Shown here: piece after piece, positions 30,988 through 40,530 of the stretch
Position numbering within the stretch: the first letter of the stretch is position 1
Layout of the letters: the number at the start of each line of letters is the position of its first letter
Source of the DNA: Microvirga sp. 17 mud 1-3
Lineage (GTDB): Bacteria; Pseudomonadota; Alphaproteobacteria; Rhizobiales; Beijerinckiaceae
NCBI RefSeq assembly: GCF_003151255.1
Contig: NZ_CP029481.1
Span: 1,922,001-1,986,000, forward strand
Direction: 5' to 3'
Length of the DNA stretch: 64,000 nt
Program-made: the position numbers and the translations under genes
Notes under the pieces: generated by a model
The model's input: only the letters and a program-made list of their open reading frames with translations
What the model was told of the DNA's origin: nothing
The model's database searches: none

Positions 30988-31562
30988 TCGAGAATAGCCG
31001 GGCTCCCCTTGTGGCTCCGAGCCCGACCGGGATCATCGATCCTGCCACGGGCCAGCCTGTGGGATCGACGGATCCTTACTTCGTTTCGATCAAGGACGAG
31101 CTGTCCGACAAGGGCTTCCTGGTCACCTCGGCCGAAGACCTCATTACCTGGGCGCGCACCGGCTCGCTCATGTGGATGACCTTCGGCCTGGCCTGCTGCG
31201 CCGTCGAGATGATGCAGATGTCGATGCCCCGCTACGATGCAGAGCGGTTCGGCTTTGCCCCCCGCGCCAGCCCGCGCCAGTCGGACGTGATGATCGTCGC
31301 CGGCACGCTCACCAACAAGATGGCCCCGGCCCTGCGCAAGGTCTATGACCAGATGCCGGAGCCGCGCTACGTCATCTCCATGGGCTCCTGCGCCAATGGC
31401 GGCGGCTATTATCACTATTCGTATTCGGTCGTGCGCGGCTGCGACAGGATCGTGCCCGTCGACATTTACGTGCCCGGCTGTCCGCCCACCGCGGAGGCGC
31501 TGCTCTACGGCGTCCTGCTTCTCCAGAAGAAGATCCGCCGGACGGGCACCATCGAGCGCTGA
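30978..31562 (+). CDS. nuoB: NADH-quinone oxidoreductase subunit B
   Basis: 194 residues. Carries the terminal 4Fe-4S cluster N2 that reduces quinone. The ligands are visible: tandem cysteines in [11 protein letters not shown], then [17 protein letters not shown] and [15 protein letters not shown]. Start chosen at the ATG overlapping the nuoA 3' end by ten bases, preceded by AAGGGAGCTCT, giving [12 protein letters not shown]. Confidence 0.98.
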   Translation: MGLIENSRAPLVAPSPTGIIDPATGQPVGSTDPYFVSIKDELSDKGFLVTSAEDLITWARTGSLMWMTFGLACCAVEMMQMSMPRYDAERFGFAPRASPRQSDVMIVAGTLTNKMAPALRKVYDQMPEPRYVISMGSCANGGGYYHYSYSVVRGCDRIVPVDIYVPGCPPTAEALLYGVLLLQKKIRRTGTIER

Positions 31563-31576
31563 GCAAAGGTCATCGC

Positions 31577-32179
31577 ATGAGTGCTGAACTGCAAGCCCTG
31601 AGCGATCACGTCGCCTCGTCCCTTGGCGAGGCGGTGACAGCGCGCGAGATTGTCTATGGCGAGCTCACCCTCGTCGTGCGCGGACAGGATATCGTCAGGG
31701 CGGTCACGTTCCTGCGTGACGACCCGCAATGCCGCTTCGTCTCCTTCGTCGACATCTGCGGCGCCGACTATCCGGGGCGCGATAAGCGTTTCGACGTGGT
31801 CTATCACTTCCTGTCCCCTTACCTGAACCGGCGCATCCGGTTGAAGGTGGAGACGGACGAGGTGACGCCCGTTCCTTCGCTGTCCGGGATCTTTCCGGCG
31901 GCCAACTGGTTCGAGCGTGAGGCCTACGATCTCTACGGGATCCTGTTCTCGGGACATCCGGACCTGCGCCGCATCCTGACCGATTATGGCTTCGAGGGGT
32001 TCCCCCTGCGCAAGGACTTCCCGCTCACCGGCTTCGTCGAAGTCCGCTACGACGAGGGGCAGGGCCGGGTGGTTTACGAGCCGGTGAAGCTCAACCAGGA
32101 ATTCCGCAACTTCGACTTCCTCTCGCCCTGGGAGGGCACGGACTACGTGCTGCCGGGCGACGAGAAGGCGAAGGCGTAA
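31577..32179 (+). CDS. nuoC: NADH-quinone oxidoreductase subunit C
   Basis: 200 residues, separate from NuoD (fused in E. coli, separate in alphaproteobacteria and mitochondria). Peripheral-arm subunit. [31 protein letters not shown], quoted as [11 protein letters not shown] and [29 protein letters not shown] and [19 protein letters not shown] are the family signatures. The start ATG lies 14 bases after nuoB. Confidence 0.98.
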   Translation: MSAELQALSDHVASSLGEAVTAREIVYGELTLVVRGQDIVRAVTFLRDDPQCRFVSFVDICGADYPGRDKRFDVVYHFLSPYLNRRIRLKVETDEVTPVPSLSGIFPAANWFEREAYDLYGILFSGHPDLRRILTDYGFEGFPLRKDFPLTGFVEVRYDEGQGRVVYEPVKLNQEFRNFDFLSPWEGTDYVLPGDEKAKA

Positions 32180-32197
32180 CGCGGAGAGGAACAGCGC

Positions 32198-33388
32198 ATG
32201 GGCGAGCATAACATCCGCAATTTCTCGATCAATTTCGGCCCTCAGCATCCGGCCGCGCACGGCGTGCTCCGCCTTGTGCTGGAGCTCGACGGGGAGGTGG
32301 TCGAGCGCGTCGATCCGCATATCGGCCTGCTTCATCGGGGCACCGAGAAGCTGATCGAGTATAAGACCTACGTTCAGGCCAATCCCTATTTCGACCGGCT
32401 CGACTATGTCGCGCCGATGAACCAGGAGCACGCCTTCTGCCTGGCGACCGAGAAGTTGCTGGGCATTACGGTGCCGCGCCGCGCGCAGCTGATCCGCGTT
32501 CTCTATTCCGAGATCGGCCGTCTTCTTTCGCACCTTCTCAACGTGACGACGCAGGCCATGGACGTCGGCGCCCTCACGCCGCCTCTCTGGGGCTTCGAGG
32601 AGCGCGAGAAGCTGATGATCTTCTACGAGCGCGCTTCCGGTGCGCGCATGCATGCCAACTATTTCCGGCCCGGCGGCGTCACCATGGACCTGCCGCCGGA
32701 GCTGGTCGACGATATCGAGGCGTTCTGCGATCCTTTCCTGAAGGTGCTCGACGACCTCGACACCCTTGTGATCGGAAACCGCATCTTCAAGCAGCGCAAC
32801 GTCGATATCGGCGTGGTGTCCCTGGACGATGCCTGGAAATGGGGCTTCTCGGGCGTCATGGTCCGCGGCTCCGGCGCGGCCTGGGACCTGCGCAAGTCGC
32901 AGCCCTACGAGTGCTACGAGGAGATGGATTTCGACATCCCGGTCGGGCGCAACGGCGACAACTACGACCGCCAGGTCATCCGTATGCTCGAGATGCGCGA
33001 GAGCGTCCGCATCATGCGCCAGTGCATCACGAAGCTGCGGGCTCCGGACGGGCAGGGGCCCGTCTCGACCCTGGACGGCAAGGTTGCTCCGCCCTCGCGC
33101 AAGGATATGAAGCGCTCGATGGAAGCGCTCATCCATCACTTCAAGCTGTACACGGAAGGCTTCCACGTCCCGGCGGGCGAGGTCTATGCCGCCGTGGAGG
33201 CTCCCAAAGGCGAGTTCGGCGTCTATCTCGTGGCGGACGGCACCAACAAGCCGTATCGCTGCAAGATCCGCGCTCCGGGCTTCGCCCATCTCCAAGCCAT
33301 GGATTTCATGTGCCGCGGCCACATGCTGGCCGACGTCGCGGGCATCCTGGGCTCGCTGGACATCGTGTTCGGCGAGGTCGATCGGTAA
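32198..33388 (+). CDS. nuoD: NADH-quinone oxidoreductase subunit D
   Basis: 396 residues. 49-kDa-type subunit that forms the quinone site with Nuo[21 protein letters not shown] holds the conserved quinone-site His. [31 protein letters not shown] and the C-terminal [16 protein letters not shown] and [19 protein letters not shown] are typical. Related to the large subunit of NiFe hydrogenases but lacks the Ni ligands. Followed by two tandem hairpins before nuoE. Confidence 0.98.
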   Translation: MGEHNIRNFSINFGPQHPAAHGVLRLVLELDGEVVERVDPHIGLLHRGTEKLIEYKTYVQANPYFDRLDYVAPMNQEHAFCLATEKLLGITVPRRAQLIRVLYSEIGRLLSHLLNVTTQAMDVGALTPPLWGFEEREKLMIFYERASGARMHANYFRPGGVTMDLPPELVDDIEAFCDPFLKVLDDLDTLVIGNRIFKQRNVDIGVVSLDDAWKWGFSGVMVRGSGAAWDLRKSQPYECYEEMDFDIPVGRNGDNYDRQVIRMLEMRESVRIMRQCITKLRAPDGQGPVSTLDGKVAPPSRKDMKRSMEALIHHFKLYTEGFHVPAGEVYAAVEAPKGEFGVYLVADGTNKPYRCKIRAPGFAHLQAMDFMCRGHMLADVAGILGSLDIVFGEVDR

Positions 33389-33397
33389 ATCGGTATC

Positions 33398-33438
33398 GCC
33401 CGGCTTTCGGCCGGGCATCCGCGCGATTGGCGCGGATC
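33398..33438. repeat. Two tandem hairpins in the nuoD-nuoE gap
   Basis: GCCCGGC-TTTC-GGCCGGGC is followed directly by ATCCGCGC-GATTG-GCGCGGAT. Neither has a T-run, so full termination is unlikely; they could act in mRNA processing or stability between nuoABCD and nuoE onward. Confidence 0.55.
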
Positions 33439-33503
33439 GCAGGTTCAAGTCGTGAATGGCGCAGGCTCCAGGGCCCGGCCATGGCGATGAGGAGAAGAGT
33501 TCT

Positions 33504-34490
33504 ATGGCCGTCCGCAAGCTCGCGCCTGAGGAAATGCAGCCCGACAGCTTCACGTTCTCGTCCGAGAACATGGAGTTCGTGGCGCAGCAAATCGCCAAAT
33601 ACCCGCCTGGGCGCCAAGCCTCGGCGGTAATCCCGCTCCTGTGGCGTGCCCAGGAACAGGCGGGCGGCTGGCTTCCGCGCAAGGCCATCGAAAAGGTCGC
33701 TGAAGTGCTCGACATGCCGCAGATCCGCGTCATGGAGGTGGCGACCTTCTACACGATGTTCAACCTCGAGCCGGTCGGAAAGTACTTTATCCAGTTCTGC
33801 GGCACGACGCCCTGCGTGCTGCGCGGCGCCGGCGACATCAAGAAGGTCCTGGAGAGCCGGGTCGGCGAGCAGAACCACGTATCGGCCGACGGCACGTTCT
33901 CGTGGCTCGAGGTGGAATGCCTCGGCGCCTGCTGCAACGCGCCGATGGTGCAGATCAACGATGACTACTACGAGGACCTGACGGCTGAGAACTTCGAGAA
34001 GCTGCTCGACGATCTTGCTGCCGGCCGTCCTGTGAAGAAGGGCTCCCAGATCGGGCGCCGTTCCTCGGAGCCGCTTGACGACGTCAAGACCCTGACCGAT
34101 CCGCATCTCTACGACGGGTCGCAGATCGGCGCTTGGCGCAAGCGGTTCGAGGAGGAGGCTGCCGCCTCCGCGACAACCGGTGAAGCGGCTGCTGCGACCG
34201 CGTCTGCGCCGTCGACTCCCAAGCCTGCCAAGCCGGAGGCCGGACGGGTCATCGAGACCGAGAAGGCCAATACCCCCGCCAAGCGTGCCAAGGAAGGGGA
34301 AGCTCCCGTGAGCGCCTCGGAACGCAAGGAAGGCTCGGACGGCTCCAAGGCGACGGCCGTCGAGCCGCGGACCGAGAATGGCGCTAAGCCTGCCCCGCAA
34401 AGCGACAAGTCCTATGTGGCGACGCCCAGCAAGCCGAGCGAAGGCCGCGCGACTGCCGATGCGCCCGCCGACAAGAACAACAAGTCCTGA
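33504..34490 (+). CDS. nuoE: NADH-quinone oxidoreductase subunit E, with long C-terminal tail
   Basis: 328 residues. The thioredoxin-like 2Fe-2S core occupies about residues 1-200. The cluster cysteines are in QFCGTTPCVLRG and VECLGACCNAPMVQ. IPLLWRAQEQAGGWLP and MEVATFYTMFNLEPVG are conserved. E. coli NuoE has only 166 residues. Here the protein continues with about 110 residues rich in Ala, Lys, Glu, Pro and Ser, without recognisable domain and probably disordered. Start chosen at MAVRKLAPEEMQPDSF (33504) behind GAGGAGAAGAGTTCT. Works with NuoF and NuoG in the NADH-oxidising module. Confidence 0.95.
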   Translation: MAVRKLAPEEMQPDSFTFSSENMEFVAQQIAKYPPGRQASAVIPLLWRAQEQAGGWLPRKAIEKVAEVLDMPQIRVMEVATFYTMFNLEPVGKYFIQFCGTTPCVLRGAGDIKKVLESRVGEQNHVSADGTFSWLEVECLGACCNAPMVQINDDYYEDLTAENFEKLLDDLAAGRPVKKGSQIGRRSSEPLDDVKTLTDPHLYDGSQIGAWRKRFEEEAAASATTGEAAAATASAPSTPKPAKPEAGRVIETEKANTPAKRAKEGEAPVSASERKEGSDGSKATAVEPRTENGAKPAPQSDKSYVATPSKPSEGRATADAPADKNNKS

Positions 34491-34504
34491 CGGAGTGAAC
34501 TGAA

Positions 34505-35806
34505 ATGCTTCAGGACAAAGACCGTATTTTCACCAATCTCTACGGCTTCCATTCGCCGGACCTGCAGGCCGCGAAGATGCGCGGCGCCTGGGACGGAACG
34601 AAGTTCCTCCTGGAAAAGGGGCGCGACTGGATCATCGACGAGATGAAGAAGTCCGGCCTGCGCGGCCGCGGTGGCGCAGGCTTCCCGACCGGCCTGAAAT
34701 GGTCGTTCATGCCCAAGCAGTCGGACGGGCGCCCGCATTATCTCGTCGTCAATGCCGACGAGTCGGAGCCCGGCACCTGCAAGGACCGGGAGATCATGCG
34801 GAACGATCCGCATCTGCTGGTCGAGGGCTGCCTGCTCGCGTCCTTCGCGATGGGCGCCCATGCGGCCTATATCTATATCCGCGGCGAGTATATCGCCGAG
34901 CGGCATGCGCTCCAGCGCGCCGTGGATGAAGCCTATGAGGCGAAGCTGATCGGCAAGGACAACATCCACGGCTATCCCTTCGATCTCTACGTGCACCAGG
35001 GCGCAGGCGCCTATATCTGCGGCGAAGAGACGGCGCTTCTCGAAAGCCTCGAGGGCAAGAAGGGCATGCCGCGCCTGAAGCCCCCGTTCCCGGCCAATAT
35101 GGGCCTCTATGGCTGCCCGACCACGGTGAACAACGTGGAGTCAATCGCGGTCGCGGGCACCATCCTGCGCCGCGGCGCCTCCTGGTTCTCCGGCATCGGC
35201 CGCCCGAACAACGTCGGCACGAAGCTCTTCTGCGTGTCCGGGCATGTGAACAAGCCCTGCAACGTCGAGGAGGCCATGGGCCTCACGTTCCGCGAGCTGA
35301 TCGACACCCATTGCGGCGGCATCCGCGGCGGCTGGGACAACCTGCTGGCGGTCATCCCGGGCGGATCCTCGGTCCCCTGCGTGCCGGCCGATCAGATCAT
35401 CGACGCCTATATGGATTTCGACACGCTGCGGAATCTCAAGTCCGGCCTTGGCACGGCGGCCGTGATCGTGATGGACAAGTCCACGGACATTGTCCGGGCG
35501 ATCACCCGCATCTCGTATTTCTACAAGCATGAGAGCTGCGGCCAGTGCACACCGTGCCGTGAGGGCACAGGCTGGATGTGGCGCGTGCTGACCCGCATGG
35601 CCGAAGGGCGCGCCCAGAAGCGCGAGATCGACATGCTTCTCGAAGTGTCGACCCAGATCGAAGGCCACACCATCTGCGCGCTCGGCGACGCAGCGGCCTG
35701 GCCGGTCCAGGGCCTGATCCGCCACTTCCGGCACGAGATCGAGAAGCGGATCGACGATTATGCGGCGAACCCGCATTCCGAACCCGTCATGATTGCGGCG
35801 GAGTGA
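34505..35806 (+). CDS. nuoF: NADH-quinone oxidoreductase subunit F
   Basis: 433 residues. NADH- and FMN-binding subunit. [19 protein letters not shown] binds [26 protein letters not shown] is the second nucleotide motif, and the N3 4Fe-4S ligands are [12 protein letters not shown] plus the later [12 protein letters not shown]. It starts 15 bases after nuoE and stops a few bases before nuoG. Confidence 0.98.
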   Translation: MLQDKDRIFTNLYGFHSPDLQAAKMRGAWDGTKFLLEKGRDWIIDEMKKSGLRGRGGAGFPTGLKWSFMPKQSDGRPHYLVVNADESEPGTCKDREIMRNDPHLLVEGCLLASFAMGAHAAYIYIRGEYIAERHALQRAVDEAYEAKLIGKDNIHGYPFDLYVHQGAGAYICGEETALLESLEGKKGMPRLKPPFPANMGLYGCPTTVNNVESIAVAGTILRRGASWFSGIGRPNNVGTKLFCVSGHVNKPCNVEEAMGLTFRELIDTHCGGIRGGWDNLLAVIPGGSSVPCVPADQIIDAYMDFDTLRNLKSGLGTAAVIVMDKSTDIVRAITRISYFYKHESCGQCTPCREGTGWMWRVLTRMAEGRAQKREIDMLLEVSTQIEGHTICALGDAAAWPVQGLIRHFRHEIEKRIDDYAANPHSEPVMIAAE

Positions 35807-35814
35807 GAGTGAAG

Positions 35815-37893
35815 ATGGCTAAGATCATCGTTGACGGCGTCGAGGTCGACGTCCCGCCGGAATACACCCTGCTTCAGGCGGCCGAGGCGGCGGGAGCCGA
35901 AATTCCGCGCTTCTGCTTCCATGAGCGGCTGTCGATTGCCGGTAATTGCCGCATGTGCCTCGTTGAGGTGAAGGGCGCCCCGAAGCCGGTGGCCTCCTGC
36001 GCCTGGGGCGTGCGCGACTGCAGGCCCGGTCCCAATGGCGAGCCGCCGGAAATCTCGACCAAGTCGGTGACGGTCAAGAAGGCGCGGGAAGGGGTGATGG
36101 AGTTTCTCCTCATCAACCACCCGCTCGACTGCCCGATCTGCGACCAGGGCGGCCAGTGCGACCTGCAGGACCAGGCCATGGCCTATGGGGTGGACACTAG
36201 CCGCTACCACGAGAACAAGCGCGCGGTGCCCGACAAGTATCTCGGCCCGCTGGTCAAGACCTCCATGAACCGGTGCATCCACTGCACCCGGTGCATCCGC
36301 TTCACCACCGAAGTGGCGGGTGTGCCGGACCTCGGCGCCATCTGGCGCGGCGAGGACATGGAGATCACGAGCTATCTCGAGCGGGCGCTCGGCTCGGAGC
36401 TGCAGTCGAACGTGGCGGATCTCTGCCCGGTCGGCGCGCTCACCCATAAGCCCGAGGCGTTCCATTACCGTCCGTGGGAGCTCTCCAAGACCGATTCCAT
36501 CGACGTGATGGATGCGGTCGGCTCCTCCATCCGGGTCGATTCCCGTGGCCGTGAGGTCATGCGCATCCTGCCGCGCGTGAACGAGGACGTGAACGAGGAG
36601 TGGATCACCGACAAGGCCCGCCACGTCGTGGACGGCCTGCGCCTGCAACGCCTCGACCGTCCCTTCGTGCGGGTGGACGGCCGGCTCCGCCCGGCCTCCT
36701 GGCAGGAGGCCTTCGGGGCTATCGCCGCAAAGCTCAAGGGAACGGATCCGAAGCGGATCGGCGCCGTCGTGGGCGATCTCGCGGCGGTCGAGGAGACCTT
36801 CGCGCTCAAGCTGCTCATGGACAGCCTCGGCGTCGCGAACATCGACTCGCGTCAGGACGGCACCGTGCTGTCCCCGGCCTATGGGCGCGCCTCCTATCTG
36901 TTCAACGCGACCATCGCGGGCATCGAGGATGCCGACGCGATCCTCATCGTAGGCTCCAACCCGCGCATCGAAGCGTCGCTCGTCAACGTGCGAGTCCGCA
37001 AGCGCTGGCGCGTTGCGCCGCCGCCGATCGCCCTCGTAGGCGAGGAGGTCGATCTTACCTATCCCTACACCTATCTCGGCGCTGGGCCCGATACCCTCGC
37101 GGAGATCCTCTCGGGCCGCCACAGCTTCGCAGAGGCACTCAAGGGGGCCGAGCGGCCGCTCGTCATCGTGGGGCAGGGGGCGCTTGCCCGTCCGGACGGC
37201 CTCGCGGTTCTGTCCCTTGCGGCTCAGGTGGCTCAGACCTACGGCGCCGTGAAGGAGGGCTGGAACGGCTTCTCGGTGCTGCATACGGCAGCCGCCCGGG
37301 TCGGCGCCCTCGATCTCGGCTTCGTGCCGGGGCAGGGCGGCCTCACGGCCCAGCAGATGGCGCAGGGCGGCGTGGACGTCCTCTTCAACCTCGGGGCCGA
37401 CGAGATCGCCGTCGCGCCGGGCGCCTTCGTGATCTACCAGGGGACCCATGGCGACCGTGGCGCCCACCGGGCCGACGTGATCCTGCCGGCTGCGACCTAT
37501 ACGGAGAAGTCCGGCACCTACGTGAACACGGAAGGCCGGGTGCAGATGGCCAACCGAGCCGCCTTCGCGCCGGGCGAAGCCCGCGAGGACTGGGCGATCC
37601 TGCGCGCCCTCTCGGACGTGCTCGGCCACCGTCTGCCCTTCGACTCGCTCAACGCCCTGCGCGCCAAGCTCTACGAGGCCCATCCGCATTTCGCCGCCAT
37701 CGACCGGATCGCTCCGGCGGATGTGGGCGCAGCGGTGCAGGCCCTGGCGGGGCTAGGCGGAACGCCCGGTCGCGAGCCTTTCGTGAGCCCGATCAAGGAC
37801 TTCTATCTGACGAACCCGATCGCCCGGGCGTCCGGAGTCATGGCGGAGTGCTCGGCGCTCGCCCATGAGCGCCGGCTCGAGGCGGCCGAGTAA
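35815..37893 (+). CDS. nuoG: NADH-quinone oxidoreductase subunit G
   Basis: 692 residues. 75-kDa-type subunit. The N-terminal ferredoxin domain has ligands in [19 protein letters not shown] (2Fe-2S) and [17 protein letters not shown] (with the His ligand). Further 4Fe-4S ligands are in [13 protein letters not shown] and [11 protein letters not shown]. The remaining two-thirds is molybdopterin-oxidoreductase-like without the cofactor. Start chosen at the ATG at 35815; an in-frame GTG two codons earlier (35809) is possible. The C-terminus contains [18 protein letters not shown], typical of the alphaproteobacterial and mitochondrial form. Confidence 0.97.
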   Translation: MAKIIVDGVEVDVPPEYTLLQAAEAAGAEIPRFCFHERLSIAGNCRMCLVEVKGAPKPVASCAWGVRDCRPGPNGEPPEISTKSVTVKKAREGVMEFLLINHPLDCPICDQGGQCDLQDQAMAYGVDTSRYHENKRAVPDKYLGPLVKTSMNRCIHCTRCIRFTTEVAGVPDLGAIWRGEDMEITSYLERALGSELQSNVADLCPVGALTHKPEAFHYRPWELSKTDSIDVMDAVGSSIRVDSRGREVMRILPRVNEDVNEEWITDKARHVVDGLRLQRLDRPFVRVDGRLRPASWQEAFGAIAAKLKGTDPKRIGAVVGDLAAVEETFALKLLMDSLGVANIDSRQDGTVLSPAYGRASYLFNATIAGIEDADAILIVGSNPRIEASLVNVRVRKRWRVAPPPIALVGEEVDLTYPYTYLGAGPDTLAEILSGRHSFAEALKGAERPLVIVGQGALARPDGLAVLSLAAQVAQTYGAVKEGWNGFSVLHTAAARVGALDLGFVPGQGGLTAQQMAQGGVDVLFNLGADEIAVAPGAFVIYQGTHGDRGAHRADVILPAATYTEKSGTYVNTEGRVQMANRAAFAPGEAREDWAILRALSDVLGHRLPFDSLNALRAKLYEAHPHFAAIDRIAPADVGAAVQALAGLGGTPGREPFVSPIKDFYLTNPIARASGVMAECSALAHERRLEAAE

Positions 37894-37904
37894 GGAACAG
37901 GACC

Positions 37905-38930
37905 ATGGAAACCTCCGACATGCTCCTCGCGGTTGCGATCATGCTGGGCAAGAGCCTGCTCATGCTGGTCGCGCTGCTGATCTTTATTGCCTATGCGCTT
38001 CTGGCCGACCGCAAGGTCTGGGCGGCCGTGCAGCTGCGCCGCGGCCCGAACGTGGTCGGTCCCTGGGGCCTGCTGCAATCCTTCGCCGACCTTCTGAAGT
38101 TCGTCCTCAAGGAACCGGTGATCCCGGCGCCCGCCAACAAGGGCATGTTCCTGCTCGCCCCGTTGGTCATGTGCACCCTGGCCCTCGCGGCCTGGGCCGT
38201 GATCCCGCTGAATGCCGGCTGGGCCATTGCCGACATCAATGTCGGTATTCTTTATATCTTTGCGATCTCGTCGCTCGGCGTCTACGGCGTCATCATGGGC
38301 GGCTGGGCTTCGAACTCAAAATACCCGTTCCTCGGCGCCCTGCGCTCGGCGGCCCAGATGGTGTCCTACGAAGTCTCCATCGGCTTCGTGATCGTCACGG
38401 TGCTCATGTGCGCCGGCACCCTGAACCTCTCCAAGATCGTGGAGGCGCAGAATTCGAGCCTCGGCATCCTGGGCTGGTACTGGCTGCCGCTCTTCCCGAT
38501 GTTCGTGGTGTTCTTCATCTCGGCCATGGCCGAGACGAACCGCCCGCCCTTCGACCTGCCGGAGGCGGAATCGGAGCTCGTGGCCGGCTATATGGTCGAG
38601 TATTCCTCGACCCCGTACCTGCTGTTCATGCTCGGCGAATACGTGGCCATCATGACCATGTGCGCGCTCGGCACGATCCTGTTCCTCGGCGGCTGGCTCT
38701 CGCCGATCCCGTTCGCGCCCTTCACCTGGGTCCCGGGCGTGATCTGGTTCGTGCTCAAGGCGAGCTTCCTGTTCTTCCTCATCGCGATGGTGAAGGCCCT
38801 GGTGCCGCGCTACCGGTACGACCAGCTGATGCGCCTCGGCTGGAAGGTTTTCCTCCCTCTCTCGCTCGCCATGGTCGTCATCGTGGCCGGCGTCCTGATG
38901 CTGACCGGCTCCGCGCCGGGCATGCGGTAA
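37905..38930 (+). CDS. nuoH: NADH-quinone oxidoreductase subunit H
   Basis: 341 residues, eight transmembrane helices. Forms the quinone entry chamber and links the arms of complex [57 protein letters not shown] and MLGEYVAIM carry the conserved charged and aromatic positions. The ATG is 11 bases after the nuoG stop, preceded by AAGGAACAGGACC. Confidence 0.98.
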   Translation: METSDMLLAVAIMLGKSLLMLVALLIFIAYALLADRKVWAAVQLRRGPNVVGPWGLLQSFADLLKFVLKEPVIPAPANKGMFLLAPLVMCTLALAAWAVIPLNAGWAIADINVGILYIFAISSLGVYGVIMGGWASNSKYPFLGALRSAAQMVSYEVSIGFVIVTVLMCAGTLNLSKIVEAQNSSLGILGWYWLPLFPMFVVFFISAMAETNRPPFDLPEAESELVAGYMVEYSSTPYLLFMLGEYVAIMTMCALGTILFLGGWLSPIPFAPFTWVPGVIWFVLKASFLFFLIAMVKALVPRYRYDQLMRLGWKVFLPLSLAMVVIVAGVLMLTGSAPGMR

Positions 38931-38948
38931 CGTGAAGGAGATCGGCTC

Positions 38949-39437
38949 ATGAAGCTCGATCAGGTCGCTAAGTCGCTCCTCCTGAAGGAGTTCGTGGCCG
39001 GCTTCGTGCTGACCATGAAGTACTTCTTCAAGCCCAAGGCGACGATCAACTATCCGTTCGAGATGGGCCACCGCGGGCCCCGCTTCCGGGGCGAGCATGC
39101 CCTGCGCCGCTACCCCAACGGGGAAGAGCGCTGCATCGCGTGCAAGCTCTGCGAGGCGATCTGCCCCGCTCAGGCCATCACCATCGAAGCCGGTCCGCGC
39201 CGGAACGACGGCACCCGCCGCACGACCCGCTACGACATCGACATGGTGAAGTGCATCTATTGCGGCATGTGCCAGGAGGCCTGCCCGGTGGACGCCATCG
39301 TGGAGGGGCCGAATTTCGAGTTCTCCGTGGAGACCCGCGAGGAGCTTTACTACGACAAGGCCAAGCTTCTCGCGAACGGGGAGCGCTGGGAGCGTGAGAT
39401 CGCGCGGAACATCGCGAAGAACGCCCCTTATCGGTAA
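38949..39437 (+). CDS. nuoI: NADH-quinone oxidoreductase subunit I
   Basis: 162 residues. Two 8Fe-type ferredoxin motifs hold clusters N6a and N6b: [16 protein letters not shown] and [16 protein letters not shown]. The flanking [20 protein letters not shown] and the acidic C-terminus are standard. It is followed by a 140-base gap to nuoJ containing GC-rich inverted stretches but no T-tract terminator. Confidence 0.98.
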   Translation: MKLDQVAKSLLLKEFVAGFVLTMKYFFKPKATINYPFEMGHRGPRFRGEHALRRYPNGEERCIACKLCEAICPAQAITIEAGPRRNDGTRRTTRYDIDMVKCIYCGMCQEACPVDAIVEGPNFEFSVETREELYYDKAKLLANGERWEREIARNIAKNAPYR

Positions 39438-39577
39438 TCGTCCGCTGCCCGGAGAGGGCAGGGGGCAAACAGGTCCGGCGGGTTGTTCCCTCCGGATTCG
39501 CGCATTATAGACGGGCCGCCGGAACCACCGGCGCCACCTTGGGAAGGGGCCGCGGCGACGCGGCTTAAGCTTGAAGC

Positions 39578-40192
39578 ATGACGGTCACTGCCGCCTTCTT
39601 TTACCTCTTTGCGACCATCACGGTCGCGTCGGGATTCATGGTGATCGCGTCGCGCAATCCCGTGCAATCGGTGCTGTTCCTCATCCTGGCCTTCGTCAAC
39701 GCGGCGGGGCTGTTCCTGCTGATGGGGGCCGAGTTCCTGGCGATGATCCTGGTCATCGTCTATGTGGGCGCCGTGGCCGTGCTCTTCCTCTTCGTGGTCA
39801 TGATGCTCGACGTGGACTTCGCCGAGCTGCGCCAGGGCTTCCTGCAATACCTGCCGGTCGGGGCGCTGATCGGGGTCGTCTTCCTGCTTGAGCTGATCCT
39901 CGTCATCGGCGCCTATGTGGTCGATCCGAACCTGGTCCGCACCGCTGCCGTGCCGATCCCGTCGCCGGAGGTCATGACCAATACGGAGGCCCTCGGCCAC
40001 GTTCTCTACACCCGCTACTTCTACTTCTTCCAGGCCGCAGGTCTGATCCTGCTGGTGGCCATGATCGGCGCCATCGTGCTGACGCTGCGTGAGCGCGTCG
40101 GCGTGCGGCGCCAGGACATTTCCCGGCAGAATGCCCGGACCCAGGAGGAAGCCGTGCAACTGCGGAAGGTTCCCTTCCGCCAGGGCCTCTAA
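39578..40192 (+). CDS. nuoJ: NADH-quinone oxidoreductase subunit J
   Basis: 204 residues, five transmembrane helices. NPVQSVLFLILAFVNAAGLF, GAEFLAMILVIVYVGAVAVL (the helix 3 pi-bulge region important for coupling) and FLFVVMMLDVDF are conserved. The C-terminal cytoplasmic tail is longer than in E. coli and Arg/Gln-rich. The start ATG lies at the end of a spacer with poor Shine-Dalgarno match. Confidence 0.97.
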   Translation: MTVTAAFFYLFATITVASGFMVIASRNPVQSVLFLILAFVNAAGLFLLMGAEFLAMILVIVYVGAVAVLFLFVVMMLDVDFAELRQGFLQYLPVGALIGVVFLLELILVIGAYVVDPNLVRTAAVPIPSPEVMTNTEALGHVLYTRYFYFFQAAGLILLVAMIGAIVLTLRERVGVRRQDISRQNARTQEEAVQLRKVPFRQGL

Positions 40193-40204
40193 GGAGGGCA
40201 TGCG

Positions 40205-40513
40205 ATGGCCATCGGACTCGGACATTATCTCACCGTCGGCGCCGTGCTCTTCACGCTTGGCGTGTTCGGGATTTTCATCAACCGGAAGAACGTGATCGTC
40301 ATCCTGATGTCGATCGAGCTGATCCTGCTCGCCGTGAACATCAACATGGTGGCGTTCTCCACACACCTGAACGACATCGTCGGCCAGGTCTTCGCCCTGC
40401 TGATCCTCACGGTTGCGGCGGCGGAGGCAGCCATCGGCCTCGCCATTCTGGTGGTGTTCTTCCGCAACCGCGGCTCCATCGCGGTTGAAGACGTCAATAT
40501 GATGAAGGGCTAA
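40205..40513 (+). CDS. nuoK: NADH-quinone oxidoreductase subunit K
   Basis: 102 residues, exact family length, three transmembrane helices. [32 protein letters not shown] and [20 protein letters not shown] carry the conserved membrane glutamates (in SIELI and AAEAAIG) of the proton path. The ATG follows AAGGAGGGCATGCG. Confidence 0.98.
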   Translation: MAIGLGHYLTVGAVLFTLGVFGIFINRKNVIVILMSIELILLAVNINMVAFSTHLNDIVGQVFALLILTVAAAEAAIGLAILVVFFRNRGSIAVEDVNMMKG

Positions 40514-40530
40514 GCCCGAGCGGATCGATC

